DNA from: Gnetum montanum
Lineage: Eukaryota > Streptophyta > Gnetopsida > Gnetales > Gnetaceae
Assembly: GCA_015680685.1 (NCBI GenBank)
Contig: MNCI01000590.1
Location: 1 to 64,000 of the forward strand
Length of the DNA stretch: 64,000 nucleotides
Reading direction: 5' to 3'
Of the stretch, positions 12,661 through 23,366 are shown piece by piece. The position numbers and the translations under genes are program-made. Numbering within the stretch: position 1 is the first letter of the stretch; every line of letters starts with the position of its first letter. The notes below the pieces were generated by a model. That model saw only the letters and a list, made by a program, of their open reading frames with translations. It ran no database searches and was not told where the DNA came from.

Positions 12661-15274
12661 GGGCTAGTGCAATTACGAAGTCTATGTTGTTGGTCGTTGT
12701 GTTGGCTTTGACTTCCTTCATGAAGCTTGAGAGACAGACCTCTCGGGAGGGGGACTTAGGCTTGGTTTTCTTGGGGGTAGGGGCCCCAGTGTTTAGTTGT
12801 TGTTTACAAGTTGTGGCTTTGCTTTGGCCATGGGAGTTGAGAGGTGCTCGTTTGTCCTCTTGCGTTCCCATTTGGTGGGCCTACCCAAGTTGTTAGTGGG
12901 GTCAACCCTTGAATGAGGAGGGATGGAGATGTTGTCCACTGTTGAGCTTTGGGTAGGTGAGAGGCCATCACATTGTGGCACCTTGATGATGAAAGGTTGC
13001 TTAGTGGTTTTTGTTGTAATGTCATGCTAGTTTAACATCTTAGTGGATGAACATTGTGGAGCCTTTACCACAAAGGATGTTGTGGATACCTGGGGTGGCA
13101 CCTTGATAACAAAGGGAGGCCTCTTGTTTGTGGAGGTTGGGGGAATCCTTACCTTGCTAGGAGGCACATGGATCACAAAAGGTTTTTGCACAAGTTTGGG
13201 CTTGCCACCTATGCTAATTGAGTTTATGACATAGGAGGCATCATCTATGTTGGATTAACTTGCCATGTCAATCACTAGTTGGCCTTGTTCTATCATTTCC
13301 TACAGGTCATCAACATGATAGTTGTCTGTACTATGACCAGCCATTTGATCGTAATGGTAGTATTGGTCTAGTTTAAAATGTTGTGGGACCGAGGGCTCAT
13401 TTGCTACTGCTAAGATGGGGTTCCTTAGTAGCTCGCAGTACTTGTCATGTTTTTGGTGGGTAATCTCCGACACATGTTTGTGTTGGATTTTCCTGGCTTT
13501 CAAGAGTTGCTCCAATAGTTGAGAGGGTTCCATCAGTAGTGGTGTATACTTTGAGCAGTCCTTGCACTGAAAGTTGGACTTTGGGGTGGCCCTTGTCGAT
13601 GTAGGTGAGTTGGCAAAGTTGGTGGCTTTGTTTGCTGGGGCTTTAGGTTCCTTAGCTTTTGGGCCCCAGTTGGTTGCTTTTGTGATTACGGCTACTGTTG
13701 CCCCGGTTGTGTTTTGCTTACGAGTATGTTGGTTTTTGTAGGCCACATAAGCTGGGTCATTGCTTAATTGTGCCACCTCTTCTATGTCTTTAATTTGTAC
13801 AAATCCTTGAATCAAAGTATAGGGTTTTAGATAATAGAGCTTTGATTTAATGAAGTTATTTGCGGCTACCTTAAGGATGGTAAGCAGATACGTTTCAAGA
13901 ATAGGCTCGTGAAGTTCATTCAGGGCGGCACTCCATCTTTGGATAAATTTCTGTGCTAGCTCTAAAGGCGCTTGTTTAATTTGAATCAAGCTATCTAATG
14001 TGGCTTCAGGTTTTAGATTGTATTTGAAATAGGCGACAAACTGGTGTAACAAATATTCCAAAGAAGATATAGAGCTATGGGGTAAGGCTCGGTACCAGTC
14101 TAAGGCTCTTCCTGTTAAGGACATAGCAAACACACACAAAATTACATGGGGCCATGCCTGAAGCAAAATACTTTTAGTTCGGAATGTCACTAGGTGGGCA
14201 TTTGGGTCTCCCTTTCCATTGTACTTGGCCAGCTAAGGTAACGAGACATCCCTTTGGCAAGGTTAAGGATGGAACTGAGGGGTCAATTGGCTCATCTTGA
14301 TAGAAATCTAGTACTTTGACTTTCTCATTGTTCAAATTTTTAAGGCATTTTAATTCCTCTACCAAGGAGTGCATCATTTTTTATGTGTCTACCCATTCTT
14401 GGATGGTAGGCAAACCAGTGGATTGAAAGGATTGTGGATGATAATGATTTAATTGTTGCATTGTTTGTGGAAAGAGAGGTAGTTGGGCTAACGTTTGTTG
14501 TGGTGGGATGGTATTTAGAACTGAGACTACTGGTGGAACCCACTGCCTAGCCACACGTTGTGAGGTAACACCTTGAACGTATTGGGTTGGAGTAATTAAT
14601 GGTGCTCCATGGATATGCACCTAAGGTATGTAATGGGTGGATGTGGAAGTTGGTATGACCGATGGCATTCCAATTACTTGAGGTCAAAAGATTGACCCTA
14701 CGTTGGTTTGGAGGGGAAGTTGTTGGGACTGTGCTTGTGGAGGAATGATGGAAGTAGATGCATCAGAATGAAAATTATTGGGTATAGAGAAGATAGGAAT
14801 GGAAGTAGGTACCTCTTGTCAGGAAATTGGTGCTCAAGTGTTTGTGGATGATGAAGGAAACATAATTTCTTCCAGGAAAGGGTGGAACAATGGGTATGTG
14901 TAGGCATGGGGACTAATGGTATGGTAGGAATCTCCATGTTCGAATTGGGTTGCAAAATTATCTTCCTCATATTGAGGCTCTATTGGCGGTAGCTGTAAGG
15001 CTTGACTTCTAGCCATAAGAAGCTGGGATATGAGTTTATGATGGTGTATAGACAACAGGATTATATCAAATGTTGAAGGGATGAACACACAACCTCCTTT
15101 GTGGATAAGTTCATAGTCTCATTTGTCTTTCCTTTCCACATGATCGATAGACAAGTTGGCTTGGATTTTTATACAAATGAAGTTATATTGTTCAAGGCTT
15201 AGTGTGGCTTGCTTTGGTTGGATTGTGGTATCAAACATGTTAGGCATTGATGTAGAAGGTTGATCTGGATTCAT
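12661..15274 (-). pseudogene. gag: Element N gag
   Basis: I place the start at the ATG at 15274-15272, giving MNPDQPSTSMPN. The N-terminal half is rich in Pro, Gln and Thr. The gag core is the 296-residue open segment 14190-13300, with LTGRALDWYRALPHSSI and a helix-rich QFVAYFKYNLKP stretch, typical of the retrotransposon gag family. After it comes a linker with repeated PF(V/I)I(K/H)VP motifs (about 13180-12970), then a basic region. No CCHC knuckle is evident; a CKDC pair occurs within the core ORF. Stops near 14960, 14820, 14600 and 14380 break the reading frame. Confidence 0.85.
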
Positions 15275-15571
15275 ATTCACAAATTGGGTTGTGAAAGTTG
15301 CTATTTGTACAAAATGCCTAACTTTGAAAACAAAAAAATGACTAAATCTACTGGTAGTAGGAAAATGGATAAGTGTAAAAATAAAAGAAAAAAATGCTAA
15401 GTATGAAAATGCAAGGAAAAAAAATGCTAAGTATTAAAACTACTAAAAATGGCCAACTTTAGTGCTACACTTGCTACGCTGGAGCTTGCTATGCTCTGAG
15501 AACTTATGCTCTCTAGAACATCCAGAGTCTTGACTAAGTCCTAATCAAAAATGTAAATAGAAATGGTTCAA

Positions 15572-15589
15572 GCTCTCCTTCTAGCACCA
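15572..15589 (-). other. Element N primer binding site
   Basis: On the minus strand TGGTGCTAGAAGGAGAGC starts five bases after the CA end of the 5' LTR, the correct place for a PBS. It resembles the TGGCGCTAGAAGGAGG form I associate with plant Tat elements. I did not assign the tRNA. Confidence 0.7.
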
Positions 15590-15594
15590 AAAAC

Positions 15595-17288
15595 TGTACT
15601 ATTCAAAATCATCGGTGTAAGGCTGGAAGGGAAATAGACATTGAGAGATCATTGGACATGCAAAGCTAACCTTGCCTTCGCTTGAGGGCAAGCTAAAAAA
15701 GGGAACGAAGGTAGAGTACCTTGGATGGTCTGCACACAAATCAACCAAGGACTTCCCCAAGCGTAAGCTATGGCTAGTGCTAGGGTTATTGTAAATGGTG
15801 TAAATGGGATGTAAATGAAATGAAAACAATGACATGAAATGTAAATAGAATGTACTAAATTATAAATAAAGCGTAAATAGAGCTATATTGTAAACAAAGC
15901 GTAAACTGAAGTAAATAATGTAAATGGAAGGCAATAATGAAATTGTATTGTATTGTTTTTTAAAAAATGTGCATTGGTCAAAGCGTAGTTGTACACATGT
16001 GTATGGAAAGTTAAACGCCTAGCCCTGGGACTATATGACACAATGATGTGATGTGATGAATGTGAGAAATGCTTAGATGTCAACAATCAGGTGTGTTAAG
16101 CGTCCAAGGATTGCAGCTTCTGTCCTCTCTTAGAATTGCCAATCTCTCCAATTTTTGCCTCCCAATTTTTTTGCCTCCCAGTTTATGTGAATTGATAGGG
16201 TATTTATAGGGTTGGGCCAGGCTCGAGCGTGAAATCCAAGAATGGAATCAATGGCTGTGAGATAAGAGGAAAGCAGATCTAGCGACATGTGTCCCATGGA
16301 TAGTTGGCAAGGGTTGGATGTGTGCCGGATAGTTGGCATGAGTTGGATGTGTGTTGGATAGTTGCATTCTTTAACCAGGTTCAATGTATCTATGTTGGAT
16401 TGTTGTGCACAAGTTGGATGTGTGTTGGATAGTTGCATTCTTTGATCAGGTTCAATGTATCTGTGTTGGATAGTTGTGCACGAGTTGGATGTGTGTTGGC
16501 AAGCTACATTCTTGACCAGGTACATTGCACTTTATAATTTATGGATAATTCAAGCCCATGAAAGTACATTTAATTTAGACCATGAGGGCTTGACATGCCC
16601 ACAAATGGGGATTTATAATGAAATGTACAACAAGAGAAATTTGACTGCCCAACGTGACCTGTAGTATGACCTACAATGTGACCTCCAAAACTTGCAATTT
16701 TGAGCTGAAATCTAGAATTTCTGAAGGTTGGAAACCATAGTTATCAATAGTGGACCCTGAGGATGACTTACACCCTTGAAATCAAGTCATTTTGGCTCAG
16801 TTTTGGGGCTCTAAAAGTTGGTGACGCTAATCCTTACGTTGTGCAACGTTTGAAAAAGTAACCCCAACATCACCAAGTCAAAATGGCACATTTGAGGACA
16901 AATCTTGATTTTCTGGAGGCTAGGAGCTACTGGGGACCTTGATGAAGGTCATGGAGGGTCCTTATGCTTGATTTCAGCCTATTTTGACTCAATTTCAGGG
17001 CTCCAAAAGTTGGTGACGCTGATCCTTACGCTGTGCAACATCTGAAAAAGTAACCAAAGTGTACTTCGCCAAAACCAAACATTTTGAACCTAAAACTTTT
17101 GATTGTAGATGTTGGAAGTTGGTGCAGTTGCTTATGGGCCCCAAGGGGACCTTGCTTGTTGAATCATGGGCCATCAGGGGTTGTTTCGGAGGCCTTCAAG
17201 TTTGGTCACGCTGTACTCATGTTGGGTAGCAGCATGACTTAGCTTGATTCTTGTCTAAAAGTGCTAGGCCAAAATTAGTGGTGTTTTA
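15595..17288 (-). repeat. Element N 5' LTR (1694 bp)
   Basis: Plus-strand limits TGTACTATT to GGTGTTTTA; the minus-strand TG start has become TA. It differs from the other LTR by a segment near 15720-15790 and by a longer minisatellite (16305-16505). Confidence 0.9.
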
Positions 17289-17293
17289 CACCA
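17289..17293. repeat. Target site duplication of element N, right copy (CACCA)
   Basis: Exact match to 8178-8182; the gag of element A continues at 17294. Confidence 0.92.
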
Positions 17294-17720
17294 CAACCCA
17301 TCAAACAACATCAATAGTGGCCACACCCACAGTCATGGGGGATACCACCACTGAAACAACAGTACCCTTACTGGTAGCTAGACCCATATGGATATTATGT
17401 GCAGTAGCCGATTTCTCCAAATGACTCTATGGGTCACATAAACCCAACACATTACTACCAAGTTCAGGAGTATTTTAGGACTCCTACTCTAGGAGACACT
17501 CCATACCCATACTATCCTCCAAGTCCATCTGCATCTCTTACGTCGGTAGCTCCACCACCAATCGCTCTAACAAGGCCTAGGGTAATTTCCATTCAACCGC
17601 AACAACCCAATATCATGAGGGCTCCCAATCCTTAATTCTTAGTTGGTTCTAACAATCATATGCCAAAAAGACCTTTCTTTAGGACCAACAATCCAACCAA
17701 GCCCTCACCTTCATAAGTGG
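17294..17720 (+). pseudogene. gag: Element A gag, C-terminal Pro/Gln-rich tail
   Basis: Continuation of the gag interrupted at 8182. The readable part (17429-17635) is rich in Pro, Tyr and Thr with GDTPYPYYPPSPSASL, the equivalent of GDTPYPHYPPNPSAPL in element E (59480-59525). It is followed by a basic KRPFFRTNNP segment (17664-17695). A linker to the protease follows. Confidence 0.75.
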
Positions 17721-17779
17721 TTGAACATCTAAACACCTCGATACAAAATAAGGTTTCGGGACCCGCTTCAATCCAATAA

Positions 17780-18300
17780 TTGAGGCCAATGCACATGGTT
17801 ATGTTAACACATACCGTTACCAATTGGATTAAGGTAGGCCACCTTTCCAAGAAATTCTCTGATCCAAGAAGCCCCCTAATTTATCTCCAAGTCGTTGGGA
17901 ATGAACCTCATAAGGCTCTTCTTGACTTAGGTTTTAGAGTCAACTTAATTTCATAAGAATTGTATAAAATTTGGAACTTGCCTCCACTCAAGAAGAGCAA
18001 TATTCACTTAGAGCTAGTTGACCAATCCATCACTGTTCCTTTGGGATAGGTTGAGGATATTGTTATCACCGTAGGTGGTTGGTCATACCCAACTGATTTC
18101 CTAGTGATCCAAATAAATAATGATAAAGGGGACTTCCCAATAATAATGGGAAGGGCATGGCTGAGCACAATAGATGCATGCCTAGGAATCCACAATCTTT
18201 CCCTAGAAATATCCAAGAAAAATACTTTTGGAAAGATTGAGAAGAAGAAAGTTCCATGCATTGCATATAGTGACACAGGGTGCCATTGAGTGCAGAAACA
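17780..18300 (+). pseudogene. pol: Element A aspartic protease
   Basis: Aligned with element E. TVTNWIKVGHLS leads into LIYLQVVGNEPHKALLDLGF (about 17878-17937). The active-site triplet is Asp-Leu-Gly where E and D have Asp-Ser-Gly, one C-to-T change from TCA to TTA. The second half carries FPIIMGRAWLSTIDA (about 18135-18178). The altered triplet and several stops make this protease inactive. Minus-strand ORFs over this stretch are antisense shadows. Confidence 0.82.
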
Positions 18301-20145
18301 TGGGTAATGCAGAGTTTAACATTACCTACATGTAATTGGTATGCACAAGACATTGACATATAAAAGTTCCTATATGCAGCAACCACACGACAAGAAAACA
18401 CCTAGTGGCTAATGGTTGACCAAGAGAATAATTTAATGACATGCATGGAACTGACTAAGGGGATAACTAGTACTTATGTTGAAAGCATAAATGCACTTGA
18501 GTAAGTTCGTTGCCAACTTCCAGCCCTTAACCCTGAAAACATTAACTGGGGGAAGTTGGAGATTCCTAAGAAGTTTAAAAAAGAGTCCCTATATTTAAAA
18601 CCTTTGCCCACCGGTTTGGAATACATGACCCTTAAAAATAGAAAATCAGTAATTATCAATGCAAAGCTTGCCCCCAAGCAAAAAGAGAGTTTACTGAAGG
18701 TGATAAATAATTGGTCAACAACCTTTTCCTGGTCATACCCTGAACTAACTGGAATAGATCCTAGGATATGCCAGCATAGGATTTACATGGACCTCTCCAT
18801 GAAGCCTCACAAAAAACCGCAAAGGTGATTGAACCCAAACTTAAATAAATAGTGAAAAAGGAGATAGAGCAACTTCTCAAGGCTGGGTTCATTTATCCTA
18901 TTGCTGATAGCGATTGGGTTAGTCCTCTTGTAATCATACTAAAAAAGGGAGGTAAATAAAGGATATGTATAAACTTTAGGCTATTGAATGTGGCAACATT
19001 CAAAGATCACTTCCCATAGTCATTTGTTGACGAAGTCTTAGACACTATAGCAAGGCATTGCTACGACAGTTTTTAGGATGGGTATAGTGGGTACAACCAA
19101 ATACAAATCGCACTAGAAGACCAAGCCAAAACAATGTTCACTAGTCCTTGGGGAATGTTTACATACAAACAAATGCCTTTTGGCTTGTGCAATGCCCTTG
19201 CCACATTCCGACGATTAGTTCTAAGCATATTTCAACAACAAATAGGTAACGGAGTAGAAGTCTTTATGGACGACTTCTCCACTTATGGGACAAGCTTTGA
19301 TCAAGCCCTCAACTAGTTAGAGCAAGTATTGAAATGATGTGCTGAAACCAACCTAAAGCTCAATTGGAAGAAAAGCCATTTGATGGTTCAAGAGGGTGTA
19401 GTACTAGGGCATAAAATTTCACAATTAGGAATAGAGGTGGATCCGGAAAAAATTAGAGTCATCGAAGGAATTACCCAATAACCAGAAACTATCAAAGACA
19501 TTTGGTCATTCCTTAGACACACTGGCTACTATAGGAGATTTATCAAGAACTTCTCCAAAATTGCCAAACCATTGGTGGAATTAACAAAAAAAGATGCACG
19601 ATTCGAATGGACCAGGGAATGTGGATGAGCATTCCAAACTCTCAAACAAAGGCTTGTGGAAACTCCCATTCTACAAGCCCCTGATTGGTCCAAGTCATTC
19701 CATATCATGACCAACACATCTAATTATGCCTTAAGAGCCGTACTGACACAATTAGATGAACAAAAATGACCTTATTACATCCACTGTGCTAGTATGAGTA
19801 TCACCGGTGCACAACTCAACTACATAAATATGAAAAAGGAATTAATGGCTATAGTGTTTGCACTAGAAAAATTTAGGCACTATGTATTGGGCTACAAAGT
19901 ATACATCCATATGGATCATAGTGCAATTAGATTCCTTATGAACAAGCCAACGATTAGCCCACGTATCATACGTTGGTTAATAATTCTTCAGGAGTTTGAT
20001 TTAACAATAGTAGATCACAAAGGCACCGAGAATGTAGTCATAGATCACTTATCTTGGTTGTGCTGGGATAGCAAAGAGGATGAATATGTCATATCTGATC
20101 ATTTTCCTGATGAAACCCTCTTTGCCAGTGTAGTGAATAATTAAC
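18301..20145 (+). pseudogene. pol: Element A reverse transcriptase and RNase H
   Basis: After a PR-RT linker (18301-18555), RT begins near 18556. Landmarks are GFIYPIADSDWVSPLVIILKK (about 18885-18945, with breaks), FTSPWGMFTYKQMPFGLCNA (19137-19196), the catalytic VEVFMDDF (about 19255-19278) and HLMVQEGVVLGHKIS. The RNase H part includes NTSNYALRAVLTQ, QLNYINMKKELMAIVFALEKF (19812-19875) and HMDHSAIRFL. About ten stops interrupt the frame, many at codons one C-to-T or G-to-A step from Arg, Gln or Trp. RT and RNase H would copy the RNA into cDNA in the particle. Confidence 0.88.
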
Positions 20146-21508
20146 CCACAGAAATAAATTGGTATAGTAGCATTCTTACTTATTTCATTTCCCAACAAAC
20201 ACCACAAGGGTTGGACTTTAGGAAGAAATAACAGTTTCTTCACAAAACCAAGTACTTCATGGAAATCAAGGGAAAACTCTATAAATTCTATCCTAATGGC
20301 TTGGTTCAATGGTGTGTGCCTGATAAGGATCAATTAAAAGTTCTCCAGGATGCTCATGAGGGACCCTATGGCGGTCACTATGCTAGGAGATGAACGACCA
20401 CAAAGGTCCTACTTGCAGGATATTATTGTCCAACACTATTTCAGGATGCTCATCATTTTGCCAATCTTGTGAATGCTGCCAATGTGATGGTGGAATGATT
20501 GCTAGAATGGAGGGTTCACAATAATGGATTTAACCTTTGGAATCCTTCGATATCTGGGGAATAGATTTTATGGGGCCCATTACACCAATGTCCAATGGAA
20601 AAGCATATATCATTGTTGCGATTGACTATTTAACCAAATGGGCTGAAGTAGCTGTTGTAACAGATAGCACATCGTCTATGGCTGCATGATTTGTACAGCA
20701 ACAAATCGTAAACAGGTTTGGTATGTCACATGCACTCATCTATGATAATGGAACACATTTTATGGATGCAACCTTTCACAAATTGATGCAACGCTTAGGG
20801 GTTGAGCATAAATTGGCCACATCTTACCACCCCCAAGCCAATGGCCAAGCTGAGGTTACTAATCAGGAGATTATGAGAATATTAATGTGAACAATTAGCA
20901 AATTTAGGTGAGATTAGAGCACGAAATTGAATGACACTCTCTAGGCGTACTGCTCCACTTGCAAACTAGCTACATGCTACTCTCCCTACGAGTTAGTGTA
21001 CGGAAAACTACCAAATCTCCCTATACAAAATGAGCTTTATATACTATCCATGGCTTGTGAACTTCACCTTGACCTCGACCTAGCACAAAAACAATGATTG
21101 GCAACTTTAAACATGCTAGACGAGAATAGATTGGTTGCTTTATCGTTAAATGAGTTGCACAAGGCACATAGTAAATAGTATCATGACTTAAGAATTCGAA
21201 GGTTTAGGTACTAACCAGGAGACAAGGCCCTTTACTAGAATCCCACGCATGTATCATAGCATACAAAATTTCAAACATTGCGGGAAGGACCCTATATTAT
21301 TCATACAACCTTCTCCTCTAGAGCCATGATGATATACAAGCCTGAAAGCCCAAATAAGAGGTTATTGGTTAATGTACAACAAACAAAACCTTTTCGTGAA
21401 CCAAAAATAGCTAGTACAAATTACACTTCTGCTAGCAGGCAACCTTGCTCTCTATTTCAAATCTCTCCCTTTCCATTCAGTCATGGGGGAGATGGCCACC
21501 TATGCTAA
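20146..21508 (+). pseudogene. pol: Element A integrase
   Basis: Zinc-binding part: HEGPYGGHYARR then a YYCPTLFQDAHHF and C-x2-C region (about 20355-20480). Core: the first catalytic Asp in GIDFMGPI (about 20560-20580), the second in YDNGTHFMDATF (about 20736-20775), and Glu in YHPQANGQAEVTNQEIM (about 20826-20877). The C-terminus (21278-21440) has GPYIIHTTFSS and NVQQTKPF. No chromodomain follows, consistent with the Athila/Tat group. Multiple stops and frameshifts. It ends near a purine motif at 21472-21494. Confidence 0.87.
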
Positions 21509-21534
21509 ACATTAGGGACCCTCAATCCTTTTAC

Positions 21535-21605
21535 AAGTTTATTTTTGTACACATTTTTGTTTTACAAGTTTTTGTTTTACAATTTTCTTTAACTTTTCTT
21601 GTTTT
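21535..21605 (+). repeat. T-rich minisatellite after integrase (element A)
   Basis: Short imperfect repeats of TTTTTGTTTTACAAG, about 15 bases each. Longer arrays occupy the same place in D and E. Confidence 0.75.
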
Positions 21606-22368
21606 TTTTTGTGTTTATGTGTGTTTTATCCATCCTGTAAGTTTTTCACCCAAAAAGTGTTCTTCATGATGGTATGAACTATTTTTCTATTTGATTGCTA
21701 ATGTTTGGTTTTTACCTTTAAGTTATGATGTTGATACTAAGGTATGTTTCTTTTGATATGACAAGCAATGAGTCCACTTTCATCCACAAATTCTATGGTC
21801 TCTTTTGGCTTGGAACTGTACAGTCCCTTTCTAAATAAGAACATCAACGAATCGGTGACTTGGCATATCTCAAACTAAGGAAGGACTCAAGGATTGAAAA
21901 GGGTGTGACTTCCAGGGAACTTGATGCATTTGTGTTGGCCATTCTCTTGGGTGCTTGGATGTTTTCTTCTTGTGTTTTCTTACCGTTCTAATGTTACTAA
22001 ATTATCAGGAAGCTGACTCAATAAAAATAAAAAATTCTTTACATGGTGTGGTTCTCAAGCATAAAAACATAAAATAAAATAAAATAAAAAGAAAAAAAGT
22101 GATAATTCAAAGCACACCCCTTAGACAAAATAATCTCTTGGGCTACAAGCATTGGTTATGGAATAAAAATAAAAAAGTTCCCTCTAACTAAGGCCCTTCA
22201 CGCTTCCCATTCTCTCCTCATTTGTTTCATTGGAATGGTGCTGGCTCTTGGGGAAGGCATTCTTGTTATTCAAGTGGATGGATTGGCCGAATGCATTGAT
22301 GCGAGGTCACTAGATGTGGTTGGTTTGAGGCTAGAGTTGGGATGAGATTTGCCAAGTTACATTAATCA

Positions 22369-22554
22369 TTAAATCCACAAGGGGCTGTACACCACCTTGC
22401 TCTTGAGATTCCATTCCATTCTCTTCACTCCCTCCTTCTCTCCATTATTCACCTCATTGTCGATTGTATCATTAATGTATATTTTGGTAGATGCATTGTT
22501 TTCTTTTTGGTAAATTCTTATGGTTAAGACTTTAACTCTTGTTCCAAAGGACAT
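22369..22554 (-). other. Antisense ORF in the 3' region of element A
   Basis: A 61-codon minus-strand ORF (MSFGTRVKVLTIRIYQKENN start) running against the host element. The same ORF occurs at 61721-61533 in element E (62 codons) and, with two stops, at 37921-37740 in element D. Differences between A and E are mostly substitutions that keep the frame. Function unknown; it could be conserved simply because the DNA is homologous. Confidence 0.4.
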
Positions 22555-23348
22555 TCCTAGAGCCTATAGACTCTTTGAATGTGGGTTTGTCAAGGCATTA
22601 AGGGCATGAGCCTACTTTGGGGAGGACCCACTAACACTCCTACTTGGTGCATCCATTAAATTCTTTCCCTTAACATTTTGCAATTAATTTTTTTTTGTTC
22701 ATTTCCATCTTAACATCTACTTCATTGATGTCCTAGTTGTCTCTTTTTCTCCATCTTTCTTGTTCTTTTTGTTTTTCCATTCTCTGGCTACTGAAGGTTC
22801 ACGATTAGTCATGGGGGTATGGGGCCCAATGTTTTCAATTTTCTAGCCCCTACACCTTCGGTAGTCATCATTAATACATCTCCATATTCGCAATCAGCCA
22901 TATCACAACCTAGCCAATGGACCTTTCATTGCAGCAAGGTATCAACTACGTTGAAATTCATTTACCCTTACTAATAAAAGACTGTGTTGTGTGTGTAGAT
23001 GGTGATCATGCAACAATGAACCGAATCTAGAGGGACCACTTGGAATGGAGCAGTGCTAAAGCAGCTATGCAAGGAGCAAGATTGATGGTGTGTTTACGAA
23101 TGGACAACAAAAGGCGCAATCTTGGCATTGGCAGCAACAAAAATTTCTCTCTCTTTCTCTTTCTCTTTCTCAGTTGCCAAATGAGGCTTGATGTCAATGT
23201 AATAAGGTGTTTACTCTTATTGTCATGAACACCAGTTTTGTTGTGTCTTGTAATGATGATCCATTCACATGTCATCCCATTAGTTCCATTTGAGCCAATA
23301 ATCCCATACCTTTCTGATATTATTGTAAGGAACTTGAGGATGAGTTTT

Positions 23349-23366
23349 CATTTAGTCATGGGGGTA
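23349..23366 (+). other. Element A polypurine tract
   Basis: CATTTAGTCATGGGGGTA directly abuts the TGATGGG start of the 3' LTR. The same motif precedes the 3' LTRs of C, D and E. Confidence 0.85.

Larger units (their letters stand above)
8183..17288 (-). mobile_element. Element N: Tat-like gag-protease retrotransposon without polymerase
   Basis: A 9.1-kb minus-strand element nested in the gag of A. It has two long LTRs (8183-9817 and 15595-17288), a PBS and PPT in the correct minus-strand positions, and a perfect CACCA duplication. It encodes Gag and an aspartic protease but no RT, RNase H or integrase; the 2 kb after protease is noncoding. The protease reads VDDG and MILGRPWL followed by IHQ, a pattern typical of the Tat/Ogre branch of Ty3/gypsy. 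It resembles the TR-GAG class of non-autonomous elements but also retains protease. Confidence 0.9.
21509..23348 (+). other. Element A 3' noncoding region
   Basis: About 1.9 kb between integrase and PPT, strongly shared with D (36750-38710) and E (60580-62560). In order: a T-rich minisatellite, a short block with AAGGAAGGACTCAAGGAT, the antisense ORF at 22369-22554, a mid-region purine motif (22803-22824), a GTGTGTGTAG/ATGG acceptor-like site (about 22991-23003), and a polypyrimidine tract ending CAG (about 23142-23173). No protein is recognised on the plus strand. Confidence 0.75.

Noticed and set aside
8183-17288. Reading element N as plus strand because its LTRs also read TG..CA on plus
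   Set aside because: PBS, PPT, gag and protease are all on the minus strand.
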